This document shows positions 6,793 to 14,877 of a DNA stretch of 33,181 nucleotides, piece by piece. Source of the DNA: DATMNI01 sp035570275 (GTDB lineage Bacteria > Acidobacteriota > Terriglobia > Bryobacterales > Bryobacteraceae). The number at the start of each line of letters is the position of its first letter. Position 1 is the first letter of the stretch. The stretch lies in contig DATMNI010000159.1 in NCBI GenBank assembly GCA_035570275.1, positions 1-33,181 of the forward strand, given 5' to 3'. The notes under the pieces are model-generated. The model did no database searches. It saw nothing but the letters and a program-made list of their open reading frames with translations, and was not told where the DNA came from. A program made the translations under genes and the position numbers.

Positions 6793-7614
6793 ATGGAGTT
6801 TCGCACGCAAACGCCCGGGCCGCCACTGTCGGATTTCATCGAAATGCTATGGTATGGGGCCGGCGCGGCCGGGCCGCACTCCAGGGAACGGCTGCTGCCG
6901 GATGGTTCGATGGAACTGGTGATTAACCTCAGCGAGGATGAGGTGCGGGTCTACGACCGCCTGGACCATCGGAAATTCGAAAAGCTTCGCGGGGCGGCAA
7001 TAGTCGGGCCGCATTCGGAGTTCTTCGTCATCGATACCGCGGAGCAGCGAAACGTGATGGGCGTGCACTTCAAACCGGGCGGCGCGTTTCCGTTCCTGCC
7101 ATTGCCGGCGGACGAATTGCACGGCCTGCACATTTCGCTGGAGGATGTTTGGGGGCGCTGGGCCGGCGAGTTGCGCGAACGCCTGCTGGAGGCGACGGCT
7201 TTGGCGGACCGCTTCCGCATTCTGGAGGCGGCGTTGCTGGCGCGGATCTGGCGGCCGCTGGTGCGGCATAGGGCGGTGGCGTTTGCGCTCGGCCAGTTTC
7301 ACGGCGGGCCGAAAACGCGGACCATCGGCGACGTCACCGACCAGACCGGTCTCAGCTCGCGGCGCTTTATCGAGGTGTTCCGGCAGCAGGTCGGTTTGAC
7401 GCCGAAGCTCTTCTGCCGCGTGCGCCGCTTTCAGGAAGTGGTGCAGCGGGTAGCCGCCAGCGGGCACATCGACTGGACGGACGTGGCACTCTCCTGCGGA
7501 TACTTCGACCAGGCGCACTTCATCCACGATTTCCGGGCGTTTTCGGGGATCAGCCCCACCATGTATGCCGGGTTACGGACCGGACACACCAACCACGTGC
7601 CGATCTTCGAGTAG
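6793..7614 (+). CDS. AraC-family transcriptional regulator
   Basis: A 273-residue regulator. The N-terminal ~150 residues match the DUF6597-type domain found before AraC helix-turn-helix regions (FRTQTPGPPLSDFIEMLWY, MGVHFKPGGAFPFL). The C-terminal ~100 residues hold two helix-turn-helix motifs (TIGDVTDQTGLSSRRFIEVF and TDVALSCGYFDQAHFIHDF) followed by the characteristic FSGISPTMY. It is divergent from the PIG-L gene and 49 bp upstream of a VOC gene, which may be its target. Ligand unknown. Confidence 0.92.
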   Translation: MEFRTQTPGPPLSDFIEMLWYGAGAAGPHSRERLLPDGSMELVINLSEDEVRVYDRLDHRKFEKLRGAAIVGPHSEFFVIDTAEQRNVMGVHFKPGGAFPFLPLPADELHGLHISLEDVWGRWAGELRERLLEATALADRFRILEAALLARIWRPLVRHRAVAFALGQFHGGPKTRTIGDVTDQTGLSSRRFIEVFRQQVGLTPKLFCRVRRFQEVVQRVAASGHIDWTDVALSCGYFDQAHFIHDFRAFSGISPTMYAGLRTGHTNHVPIFE

Positions 7615-7663
7615 GTCAAATTCTTACAATCCAGGCCGTCCTCTTTCGGGCACAATAGGACTC

Positions 7664-8110
7664 ATGAACAAAACAGTAAAAGCAATTCCCGAGGGGTTTC
7701 AGGCGGTAATTCCTTACCTGGTAGTGGATGGCGCGGAGAAAGTGATTGAGTTTCTCAAGCAGACCTTTCATGCCAAAGAAATGATGAGGATGACGAGGCC
7801 AGATGGCAAGATGGGGCACACCGAAATGCGGATTGGCGATTGCGTGGTGATGCTGGCCGACGCGTGGGGCCCTTGGAAACCGATGCCTGCCATGATCATG
7901 GTGTACACGGAGGACGTCGACGCGGTGTACCAGCGCGCCCTGCAAGCCGGTGCGACTTCGGTCAGCGAGCCGAAGGACCAGTTCTACGGCGATCGCTCGG
8001 CCGCGGTGGCGGACGCCTGCGGCAATCAGTGGTATATTGCCACGCATATAGAGGATGTGTCGGAAGAGGAGTTGATGCGGCGGCACACGGCGATGGCGGG
8101 GGCACATTAG
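7664..8110 (+). CDS. VOC-family protein, PhnB-like
   Basis: A 148-residue glyoxalase/bleomycin-resistance/dioxygenase (VOC) superfamily protein of the PhnB-like kind. Signatures are VIPYLVVDGAEKVIEFLKQT, the mid-protein HTEMRIGDCVVMLAD strand, and FYGDRSAAVADACGNQWYIATH at the C-terminus. The usual metal-ligand positions are not all conserved in PhnB-like proteins and the reaction is unknown. ATG 7664 is chosen because family homology starts about ten residues later. It follows the AraC-type regulator on the same strand and ends 10 nt before a long hairpin that probably terminates it. Confidence 0.88.
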   Translation: MNKTVKAIPEGFQAVIPYLVVDGAEKVIEFLKQTFHAKEMMRMTRPDGKMGHTEMRIGDCVVMLADAWGPWKPMPAMIMVYTEDVDAVYQRALQAGATSVSEPKDQFYGDRSAAVADACGNQWYIATHIEDVSEEELMRRHTAMAGAH

Positions 8111-8120
8111 CAGCAGGGGC

Positions 8121-8182
8121 ACCGCTCCCTAACGGTCACGGCTCCGAATGAGGCCTCAGAGCCGCGACCGTGAGGGAGCGGT
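8121..8182. terminator. 24-bp imperfect inverted repeat between convergent genes (REP-like)
   Basis: Arms 8121-8144 and 8159-8182 pair at 22 of 24 positions around a 14-nt loop. The site sits between the convergent VOC and PchB-like genes, where a bidirectional terminator is expected. The arm sequence (core CGCTCCCTnACGG) recurs at 10142-10165 and 33084-33107, with variants at 16363-16428 and 33121-33144. It is therefore a dispersed repeat family serving or resembling a terminator here. Confidence 0.75.
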
Positions 8183-8193
8183 TACCTGAGCGG

Positions 8194-8487
8194 TCACCGG
8201 CTGCGCCACTCCTCCAGTTCCCGCTGGATGAACCAGGCCACCAGGCGGCGGAAGATGTCCTCGATCAGGTCCGGGTCAAGACCTTCGCGTTCGGCCCACT
8301 GCCGCCGCCGGGCCAGCATGGCGGCCAGGCGCTCGGGCGCGGCCACAGCGGTCTCACTGGTTTTGAACCGGGCGGCCGCGTTCACGTATCCGGCGCGCTT
8401 GCCCAGCAGCGCCACCATCTGCTCGTCCAGGTGGTCAATCTCCTCGCGGACCTGGCTGAGCGATCGGCATTCGGAGGGCGTGGGCAT
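8194..8487 (-). CDS. PchB-like isochorismate pyruvate lyase / chorismate mutase
   Basis: A 97-residue AroQ-fold protein close to PchB of the pyochelin pathway. The order SLSQVREEIDHLDEQMVALL, GKRAGYVNAAARFK, APERLAAMLARRRQWAEREG, then LVAWFIQRELEEWR follows PchB almost segment by segment, including the active-site lysine in RFK and the arginines in helix 1 and in GKR. PchB removes pyruvate from isochorismate to give salicylate, and relatives also act as chorismate mutase. No isochorismate synthase is in the window, so the true reaction is open. Its start is 23 nt from that of the divergent FkbH-ACP gene. Confidence 0.82.
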   Translation of the reverse strand: MPTPSECRSLSQVREEIDHLDEQMVALLGKRAGYVNAAARFKTSETAVAAPERLAAMLARRRQWAEREGLDPDLIEDIFRRLVAWFIQRELEEWRSR

Positions 8488-8488
8488 G

Positions 8489-8506
8489 TCTCATAATAGA
8501 ATGAGA
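8489..8506. promoter_or_regulatory. Inverted repeat in 23-nt divergent intergenic region
   Basis: TCTCAT-AATAGA-ATGAGA is a perfect 6-bp inverted repeat filling the gap between the PchB-like start (8487, minus) and the FkbH-ACP start (8511, plus). The gap is too short to hold two ordinary promoters, so at least one promoter must overlap coding sequence, or the starts are leader-poor. A shared operator is the simplest reading. This is inference from position and symmetry. Confidence 0.5.
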
Positions 8507-8510
8507 TTTG

Positions 8511-10616
8511 ATGCCAACAGACGATCGCGCGATCGCCATTTGCGCTACCTTCACCGTGGAAGCCATTGAGGCCGCGCTGGCTTTTTGGATCGCCGAGCTC
8601 AGGCTGGACTATGAGATCCGGTTCGCCGGGTACAGCCAGATTTACCAGCAACTGCTGGACCCGACGGGGCTCTTTGCGCGCAATCGCGGCGGCTTCAATG
8701 TGGCGCTGGTGCGGTTCGACGATTGGCTTCGCGCCGGCGGACCCGACGGGCCGGAGGAGCATTCCGATCGGCTGGTGGCAGCCATCCGGGCGGCTGCGGC
8801 TACGTTCTCGGTTCCGCTAATTCTGGTGATCTGCCCAGCCACTCCGGAGCATTCCGCCGGGTTTGAGCGGGCTGAACGCGTGCTGCGCGAAGGTATCGCC
8901 GGTCTGCCGGCCGTGCACGTCGTCGATCCGGCCGGCGTGGAGGCTTGGTACCCCGTGGCGCAGGTTCACGATCCGGACGGCGACGAACTGGGCCATTTGC
9001 CGTACACGCCGGAGTTCTTTGTGGCGCTGGCTACGGCCATCGCGCGCACGGTCCACGCCATCGCGGCGCCTCCTTATAAGGTGATCGCGCTCGACTGCGA
9101 CGACACGTTGTGGTCGGGCATTTGCGGCGAGGATGGACCGCACGGTGTGGAGCTGGACCCGCCGCGCCGCGCGCTGCAGGTTTTCATGGCGGGCCGGCGC
9201 CAGGCGGGCATGCTGCTGACGCTCTGCAGCAAGAACAACGAAGAGGATGTGGAGGAGACGTTCGCCGCCCATCCCGAAATGCCATTGCGGCTGGCGGACT
9301 TCGCCCAGCGGCGCATCAATTGGGAGCCCAAGAGCGCCAACCTGAACGCGCTGGCGGAGGACCTGGACTTAGCGCTCGACAGCATCATCCTGGTGGACGA
9401 TAACCCGAAGGAATGCACCGAAGCGCAGGTGGGCAGCCCCGGCGTGCTGGCGTTGCCGCTGCCGGTGCAGGCTGAGGAGATCCCGGAATTCCTGAACCAC
9501 GTCTGGGCTTTCGACCGCGCGCGGGTGACCGAGGAAGACCGCTTGCGGCCGGAATTGTACGTCCAGCGGGCGGAGCGGGCCAAAGCGCAAAAGGCGTCGG
9601 CCAACCTGGAAGAATTCCTGGCGTCGCTGCAGCTTGAGATTGCTATCGGGCCCATGGAACCCGGCCAACTGGAGCGGGTGGCGCAACTCACCGGGCGCAC
9701 CAATCAGATGAATGCATCGTGCCTTCGCCGCACTCCAGCCGCGGTGCAAGATCTTTTGACAACGGGCGCCGCCGAATGCCTGACGGTGAGCGTGCGGGAC
9801 CGCTTCGGCAGCTACGGGCTCACGGGCGTGATCATCTTCCGGTGCCAGGCCCCGGCGCTGGTGGCCGATACGTTTCTGTTGAGCTGCCGCGTGCTGGGCC
9901 GCGGGGTGGAGCATGGCATGGTGGCGCGCCTGGGCGAGTTGGCGCTGGAACGCGGCCTGGCGCGAGTGGAAATTCCGTTTGTGGCAACCGGCAGGAACCG
10001 GCCGGCTCAGTTGTTTTTGGAATCGATCGGTGTGCCGCTGAGTGCGGAGGCCGCGGCGGCGGTGAAGTATCTGCCGTCCCGGATCCTGCCGGCGAACTCC
10101 GAATGGAGCCGCAACTCCCAGCGGAGCCGCAACTTCCAACCGAGCCGTGACCGTGAGGGAGCGGTTGTCCCAAGCCCCGACTACGTCAAGATCGCCACCG
10201 AACTGCGGCGCATCGAGCAGATTGCCGAACGGATTCGCCTGACGACCCGCCGCCCAGTTCCGTTGCGGGCAGAGGCAGACCCGCCGCGCACCGCGCTGGA
10301 GCGGGACCTGGCCCCACTTTGGGCTGAGCTGCTGAACCTGCCTGCCGTGGGCGTTCACAGCAACTTCTTCGAACTGGGCGGCCACTCCCTGCTGGCGGTG
10401 CAGCTTCTTTCGCGCGTGCGGCAGATTTATCAGGTGGACCTTTCCCTGGAGGTGGTGTACAGCGGCGAATTCACGGTGGCCGAACTGGCCAAGGCCATCG
10501 AGTTGAAGGAGATCGAACAGGCGGGCGGCGACTACCAGGGGTTATTAAACGAGCTGGATAGCCTTTCGGACGAAGAAGCGCGGGCGATGCTGACCGAAGA
10601 GCAGGATGCGACCTAG
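8511..10616 (+). CDS. FkbH-like HAD phosphatase/glyceryltransferase fused to acyl carrier protein
   Basis: A 701-residue fusion. Residues ~1-185 form the FkbH N-terminal region. The HAD domain follows with DCDDTLW (nucleophile Asp at about 195), the SKNN and EPKSANL motifs, and ILVDDNPKE; then a GNAT-like C-terminal region (LTGRTNQMNAS, FGSYGLTGVIIF). Residues ~585-665 are a carrier protein with phosphopantetheine site FELGGHSLLAV (Ser about 626). FkbH enzymes take 1,3-bisphosphoglycerate and load a glyceryl unit on an ACP, here in cis. The linker at about 530-560 is Ser/Arg/Asn-rich and partly encoded by a dispersed repeat (10142-10165). First gene of a four-gene operon, with the next start 3 nt after its stop. 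No ketosynthase or adenylation domain is nearby. Confidence 0.92.
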   Translation: MPTDDRAIAICATFTVEAIEAALAFWIAELRLDYEIRFAGYSQIYQQLLDPTGLFARNRGGFNVALVRFDDWLRAGGPDGPEEHSDRLVAAIRAAAATFSVPLILVICPATPEHSAGFERAERVLREGIAGLPAVHVVDPAGVEAWYPVAQVHDPDGDELGHLPYTPEFFVALATAIARTVHAIAAPPYKVIALDCDDTLWSGICGEDGPHGVELDPPRRALQVFMAGRRQAGMLLTLCSKNNEEDVEETFAAHPEMPLRLADFAQRRINWEPKSANLNALAEDLDLALDSIILVDDNPKECTEAQVGSPGVLALPLPVQAEEIPEFLNHVWAFDRARVTEEDRLRPELYVQRAERAKAQKASANLEEFLASLQLEIAIGPMEPGQLERVAQLTGRTNQMNASCLRRTPAAVQDLLTTGAAECLTVSVRDRFGSYGLTGVIIFRCQAPALVADTFLLSCRVLGRGVEHGMVARLGELALERGLARVEIPFVATGRNRPAQLFLESIGVPLSAEAAAAVKYLPSRILPANSEWSRNSQRSRNFQPSRDREGAVVPSPDYVKIATELRRIEQIAERIRLTTRRPVPLRAEADPPRTALERDLAPLWAELLNLPAVGVHSNFFELGGHSLLAVQLLSRVRQIYQVDLSLEVVYSGEFTVAELAKAIELKEIEQAGGDYQGLLNELDSLSDEEARAMLTEEQDAT
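10094..10165 (+). repeat. Repeat-derived linker inside the FkbH-ACP gene
   Basis: About 18-bp units GGAGCCGCAACTCC / GGAGCCGCAACTTCC precede a 24-nt arm (10142-10165) that differs at one base from the right arm of the intergenic hairpin at 8159-8182. The translation (SRNSQRSRNFQPSRDREG) lies exactly between the FkbH and ACP domains. A dispersed intergenic repeat has thus been accommodated in frame as an interdomain linker. Confidence 0.75.
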
Positions 10617-10619
10617 CCG

Positions 10620-11897
10620 ATGCGGATTCTGCTGACGGCCAACGCATCCTATGTGCCGCCGCGCGGAGGCGCCACCCGCAGCAATCTGATCTGGCTCGAC
10701 CGGATGGCGCGCGCCGGCCACGCCTCCCGCATCGTGTGTGGGGCTTCCGGCGGCGAAGGGGGCGGGAAAGCTGCCGGCCTGGGCTATCACGAATCGATCA
10801 CGGTGTTGGCGGTGGAGGACCCTGCACGCCGCCTGCTAACGCTGCGGCAGCAGATTCGCGAGTTTCGCCCCGATTGGGTGCTGGTCTCATCCGAGGATCT
10901 GGGCCACCTTCTGTTGCGCGAGGCCCAACAAGGCGCTCCGGGGCGTCTGGTCTACCTGGCCCATACGCCGCAGTTTTTTCCCTTCGGACCGGCCAGTTGG
11001 AATCCGGACCCGCAGGGCGCAGAACTGGTGGCGCAGGCGGCGGCCGTCGTGGCCATTGGGCAGCACATGGCGGAGTACATCGCGCGTTCGCTGGAGTTCG
11101 CGCTGGAGCGGTCATTGGCGCGCCCCGTGGTCGTAATTCATCCGCCGATTTACGGCCCGGGCCCATACCCCAACTACGCCAGCTTCGAACGCGGCTTCCT
11201 CACCATGATCAACCCCTGCGCGGTGAAGGGCATTTCGATTTTTCTGGAAATCGCCGGGCGGCTGCCGGAATACCAGTTCGCCGCCATACCCGGTTGGGGA
11301 ACCACCAGCGAAGACCGCCGCGCGCTGGAGCGGGTGCCCAACATACGGCTGCTGCCGAACCCGAAAGATATCGACCAGCTTCTGGCGCAAACGCGGCTGC
11401 TGCTGAACCCGGCGCTCTGGTATGAGGGCTTCGGGCTGATCGTGATGGAAAGCATGCTGCGCGGCATCCCGGTGGTGGCGAGCGATTCGGGCGGGCTGAA
11501 GGAAGCCAAGCGCGGAACCGGGTACGTGATTCCGGTACACACCATCGAACGGTTCGACCCGGTGTTCGACGAGCACGCCATGCCTCGGCCCGTGATAGAG
11601 CAAAACAGCGCCGCGCCCTGGGTGGCGGCCGTGCGCGAATTGCTGACGGATCGGGCGGCCTACGAACGGGAATCGGCGTCATCGCGGCAGGCGGCGGCGC
11701 GCTTCGTGAGCGGATTGGATGCGGGCGATCTGGAGCGGCTGCTGGAATCCCTCGAACCTACCGGTCCGGCCCGCTCGGGCGATTCGGGGCGTCTGCCGGC
11801 AGGCCGGGCGGCGCCTCACATCACCATGGAATCGCTTTCGCCCGAGAAGCGCGCGCTGCTGCTCGAACGGCTGCGCAAACGCCAGGCTGGACGGTGA
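10620..11897 (+). CDS. GT4-type glycosyltransferase with NRPS/PKS-linker-like tail
   Basis: A 425-residue GT-B glycosyltransferase. The N-terminal Rossmann half opens with MRILLTANASYVPPRGGATR (glycine-rich acceptor loop). The C-terminal half contains NPCAVKGISIFLEIA, the loop IPGWGTTSEDRRALE, and the nucleotide-sugar E-x7-E motif EGFGLIVME followed by GIPVVASDSGG. The final ~20 residues, ESLSPEKRALLLERLRKRQ, resemble the short helical segment found between modules of NRPS/PKS enzymes. It starts 3 nt after the FkbH-ACP stop and is paralogous to the N-terminal part of the next gene. Sugar donor and acceptor are unknown; the carrier-bound glyceryl unit is a possible acceptor (inference). Confidence 0.9.
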   Translation: MRILLTANASYVPPRGGATRSNLIWLDRMARAGHASRIVCGASGGEGGGKAAGLGYHESITVLAVEDPARRLLTLRQQIREFRPDWVLVSSEDLGHLLLREAQQGAPGRLVYLAHTPQFFPFGPASWNPDPQGAELVAQAAAVVAIGQHMAEYIARSLEFALERSLARPVVVIHPPIYGPGPYPNYASFERGFLTMINPCAVKGISIFLEIAGRLPEYQFAAIPGWGTTSEDRRALERVPNIRLLPNPKDIDQLLAQTRLLLNPALWYEGFGLIVMESMLRGIPVVASDSGGLKEAKRGTGYVIPVHTIERFDPVFDEHAMPRPVIEQNSAAPWVAAVRELLTDRAAYERESASSRQAAARFVSGLDAGDLERLLESLEPTGPARSGDSGRLPAGRAAPHITMESLSPEKRALLLERLRKRQAGR

Positions 11898-13924
11898 TGC
11901 GCATCCTGCTGGCACAGAATTCCCAGTATTATCCGGCCCACGGCGGCGGCGATAAATCCAACCGTCTGCTGTTGGAGGCGCTGGCAGCACGCGGCCACGA
12001 ATGCCGGGTAGCGGCGCGTATCAGCGTCTTCGGCGAAGCCGGCCATCGGCAATACCTGGCCGACCTGGCGGCGCGCGGCGTGGCGCCGATTTCGACCGGG
12101 AACGGCGTGGTCACGTTGCAGCGAGCCGGCGTGGAAGCGCACGTGGTCACCAATGCCAACCTGCGGGCGTGCTTCGCAGAACAGGTGGAGGCATTCCGGC
12201 CGGACGTGATTCTGACCTCGACGGACGACCCGGCGCAGCTTCTGCTGGAGGTGGCGCTGCGGGCCGGAAGCGCCCGCGTAGTCTACCTGGCGCGCGCCAC
12301 CATGGCGCTGCCTTTCGGACCGGATTGCGCCTTTCCGAGCCAGGCCAGGACGGAACGAATCCGCGCCGCCGCCGCGGTGGTCGGGGTGAGCCAGTACGTG
12401 GCCGATTACATCCGCCAACACGCCGGCATCCCGGCGGTGCACGTGCCGATTTCGTTGATGGAACCGGGGCCCTGGCCCGTGCTGGGCCGTTTCGACAATG
12501 AATTCGTCACCTTCGTGAATCCGTGCGCGGTCAAAGGAATAGCGATTTTCCTGGGGTTAGCAGACATTTTTCCCGATACCATCTTTGCCGCCGTGCCCAC
12601 CTGGGGCACGAACCAGGAGGATCGCGCCGCGCTGGAGCGCCGGAGCAATGTGCGCGTGCTCCGCCCGGTGGACGATATCGACCTGCTGCTCCAGCGCACG
12701 CGGGTGCTGCTGGTGCCTTCGCTGTGGGCCGAGGCGCGGTCGCGGATTGTGCTGGAAGCCATGCTGCGCGGTGTGCCCGTGATGGCCAGCAACGTCGGCG
12801 GCATCCCCGAGGCCAAGATGGGAGTGCCGTATCTGCTGCCGGTGAACCCGATCGCGCGGTACGAAACGCGCGTGGACGAGCAGATGGTGCCGGTGGCCGA
12901 GGTGCCGCCGCAGGATCTGGATCCGTGGCGCGAATCGCTGGCCCGTCTGCTGGGCGACCAGGCGCACTATGAAGAGATAGCCGCAGCGTCGCGCGCAGCC
13001 GCTCTCGAATACACGGCGAATCTGAATGCCGCTCCGCTGGAGCGCGTCTTGCAGGAAGTGCGTGGCCGCGACCCTCTGGGTCGCGTGCAGGCCCCGAACC
13101 TGCCGCCGCCGGCCCAGAAAGGCCTCGACAGTTTGTCGCCGGACAAGCGCCGGCTGCTGGCATTACGGCTTCGCCAGCGCGCCCCGGCCTCGGCCTGGTT
13201 TCCTGGCGCGGACGCGTGCGAGGGGCTGCGCTTGTTCTGGTTTCCGCATGCCGGTGGCGGGACGGGGCAGTTGAGTGGGCTGCCTCAGGTCTGTCCGGTG
13301 CGGCTGCCGGGCCGCGAATCCCGCCTGGCTGAAGCGCCCTTCGAGCGCATGGGGCCTCTGGTGGAGGCGCTGGCCAACGCTATCGAGCCCTACCTGGCGA
13401 GGCCGTTCGCTTTCTTCGGCCACAGCATGGGCGCCGCCGTGGCCTTTTCACTGGCGCGGCTGCTGCGGCGCCGCAACCAGCCGCTGCCCAAGATGCTGAT
13501 CGCATCGAGCGCGCGGGCGCCGCAGTATCGCCGCAATCATGTTCCGCCCGCGACCCCCACCGACGAAGTATTTTTGGCCGAACTGCGCCGCCTCGGGGGC
13601 ATCCCCAATGAGGTGCTCGACGACCCGGCGATGATGCGCGCCGTCCTGCCGGCGCTCCGGGCCGACACGGCGCTCTACCGCAGCTACGTCTACGCGGAGG
13701 ACGCGCCGTTGGCCTGCCCGATCCGGGCGTACGGCGGCGCCGAGGATCCAAATGTTTTTCGCGAACATCTGGAAGCGTGGGCGCAACAGACGACGGGGCA
13801 ATTCGCGCTGCGGCTGTTTCCCGGAGGCCATTTCTATTGGAACGCCGGCCGCGCGGCTTTGGAGCAGGCGCTGGCGGAGGACCTAATGGAAGACCTGGCC
13901 GAAAACCTGGAGGGACTGGAATGA
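11897..13924 (+). CDS. Glycosyltransferase-thioesterase fusion protein
   Basis: A 675-residue fusion. Residues ~1-385 are a GT-B glycosyltransferase paralogous to the preceding protein (shared NPCAVKGI-IFL, WGT--EDR-ALER, MLRG-PV-AS--GG). Its E-x7-E reads EARSRIVLE, lacking the usual GFG. A linker ends in LDSLSPDKRRLLALRLRQR, the same NRPS-like helix as the paralog's tail. Residues ~430-675 are a type II thioesterase: LFWFPHAGGG, nucleophile GHSMG (Ser about 510), Asp about 617 in GAEDP, His about 645 in GGHFY. The start overlaps the previous stop as TGATG (a GTG at 11894 is possible). A 24-nt dispersed hairpin sequence (13062-13085) lies within the linker coding sequence. The thioesterase would release or edit carrier-bound product. 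Confidence 0.9.
   Translation: MRILLAQNSQYYPAHGGGDKSNRLLLEALAARGHECRVAARISVFGEAGHRQYLADLAARGVAPISTGNGVVTLQRAGVEAHVVTNANLRACFAEQVEAFRPDVILTSTDDPAQLLLEVALRAGSARVVYLARATMALPFGPDCAFPSQARTERIRAAAAVVGVSQYVADYIRQHAGIPAVHVPISLMEPGPWPVLGRFDNEFVTFVNPCAVKGIAIFLGLADIFPDTIFAAVPTWGTNQEDRAALERRSNVRVLRPVDDIDLLLQRTRVLLVPSLWAEARSRIVLEAMLRGVPVMASNVGGIPEAKMGVPYLLPVNPIARYETRVDEQMVPVAEVPPQDLDPWRESLARLLGDQAHYEEIAAASRAAALEYTANLNAAPLERVLQEVRGRDPLGRVQAPNLPPPAQKGLDSLSPDKRRLLALRLRQRAPASAWFPGADACEGLRLFWFPHAGGGTGQLSGLPQVCPVRLPGRESRLAEAPFERMGPLVEALANAIEPYLARPFAFFGHSMGAAVAFSLARLLRRRNQPLPKMLIASSARAPQYRRNHVPPATPTDEVFLAELRRLGGIPNEVLDDPAMMRAVLPALRADTALYRSYVYAEDAPLACPIRAYGGAEDPNVFREHLEAWAQQTTGQFALRLFPGGHFYWNAGRAALEQALAEDLMEDLAENLEGLE
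13062..13085. repeat. 24-nt hairpin repeat inside the GT-thioesterase linker
   Basis: These 24 nt (core CGCGACCCTCTGGGTCGCG) match 32232-32255 exactly. The latter lies downstream of rsgA, where the sequence forms a 10-bp stem with a TCT loop. Here it encodes RGRDPLGRV between the glycosyltransferase and thioesterase domains. Confidence 0.8.
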
Positions 13925-14877
13925 AGATTGTGGTTTTGGACGGCTACTGCCTGAATCCGGGCGACCTGTCGTGGGACGAGTTGCGCCGCTTTGGCGAAGT
14001 GGAGGTGTTCGACCGCACGGCGGAAGCGGACGTAGTGGCGCGGGCGGCCGGCGCCGCCATCGCGCTCACCAATAAGGCGCCGTTGTCCGCCGCCACGCTG
14101 CGGCAATTGCCGGAACTGCGCTACATCGGCGTGCTGGCCACGGGCTATAACGTGGTGGATGTGGCGGCGGCGGGGAAGCAGGGCATCGTGGTTTCGAATA
14201 TCCCCACGTACGGCACGGCCTCGGTGGCGCAGTTCGTGTTCGCGCTGCTATTAGAGTTGTGCCACAACGTGCGCGTGCATGCCGACGCGGTGCGGGCGGG
14301 CGAGTGGTCGCGCAGCCCGGATTGGTCGTTCTGGAAATCGCCGCTGATGGAACTGGCTGGGAAAACGATGGGGATTATCGGGTTCGGGCGCATCGGGCGG
14401 CAGACAGGCCGCATCGCCGACGCGATGGGGATGAGGGTGATCGCCAACGATACTTATCAGGGCGACCCGCCGGCGTATGAGGGTTTTCGCTGGGCAACGG
14501 TGGAGGAAGTGCTGCGCCAATCCGATGTGGTCAGCCTGCACTCGCCGTTGTTTCCGGATACCCAGGGGATGATCAACGCCCGCAGCCTGGCGTGTATGAA
14601 GCCATCGGCATTCCTGATCAACACGTCGCGAGGGCCGTTGGTGGTGGACCAGGATCTGGCGGACGCGTTGAACGCGGGGCGGCTTGCGGGTGCGGGCCTG
14701 GATGTGCTCTCGGTGGAGCCGCCGGCCGCCGCCAACCCGCTGCTGACGGCGCGCAATTGCCTGGTGACTCCGCACATTGCGTGGGCCACAAAGGAAGCGC
14801 GGTCGCGGCTGATGGACGCGGCCGTGCAGAACGTGGCGGCGTTTCTGAGCGGCAAGCCGCAGAATGTGGTGGGGTAG
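13921..14877 (+). CDS. D-2-hydroxyacid dehydrogenase, glycerate-dehydrogenase-like
   Basis: A 318-residue NAD(P)-dependent D-2-hydroxyacid dehydrogenase of the hydroxypyruvate reductase/glycerate dehydrogenase type (MKIVVLDGY-LNPGDLSWDEL is characteristic). It has the dinucleotide-binding GIIGFGRIGRQ with a following Asp (VIANDT), the Arg site NTSRGPLVVDQDLADAL, the Glu in LSVEPP, and the catalytic His in TPHIAWAT. The start ATGA overlaps the thioesterase stop by 4 nt, so it is part of the operon. Interconversion of glycerate and hydroxypyruvate would fit a pathway built around a glyceryl-ACP. The last ~43 nt are duplicated at 15932-15974. Confidence 0.92.
   Translation: MKIVVLDGYCLNPGDLSWDELRRFGEVEVFDRTAEADVVARAAGAAIALTNKAPLSAATLRQLPELRYIGVLATGYNVVDVAAAGKQGIVVSNIPTYGTASVAQFVFALLLELCHNVRVHADAVRAGEWSRSPDWSFWKSPLMELAGKTMGIIGFGRIGRQTGRIADAMGMRVIANDTYQGDPPAYEGFRWATVEEVLRQSDVVSLHSPLFPDTQGMINARSLACMKPSAFLINTSRGPLVVDQDLADALNAGRLAGAGLDVLSVEPPAAANPLLTARNCLVTPHIAWATKEARSRLMDAAVQNVAAFLSGKPQNVVG

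Noticed and set aside
9369..10385. 338-residue minus-strand open frame opposite the FkbH-ACP gene
   Set aside because: Composition (Gln, His, Arg, Ala) is typical of antisense translation of a GC-rich gene, and no motif was seen.
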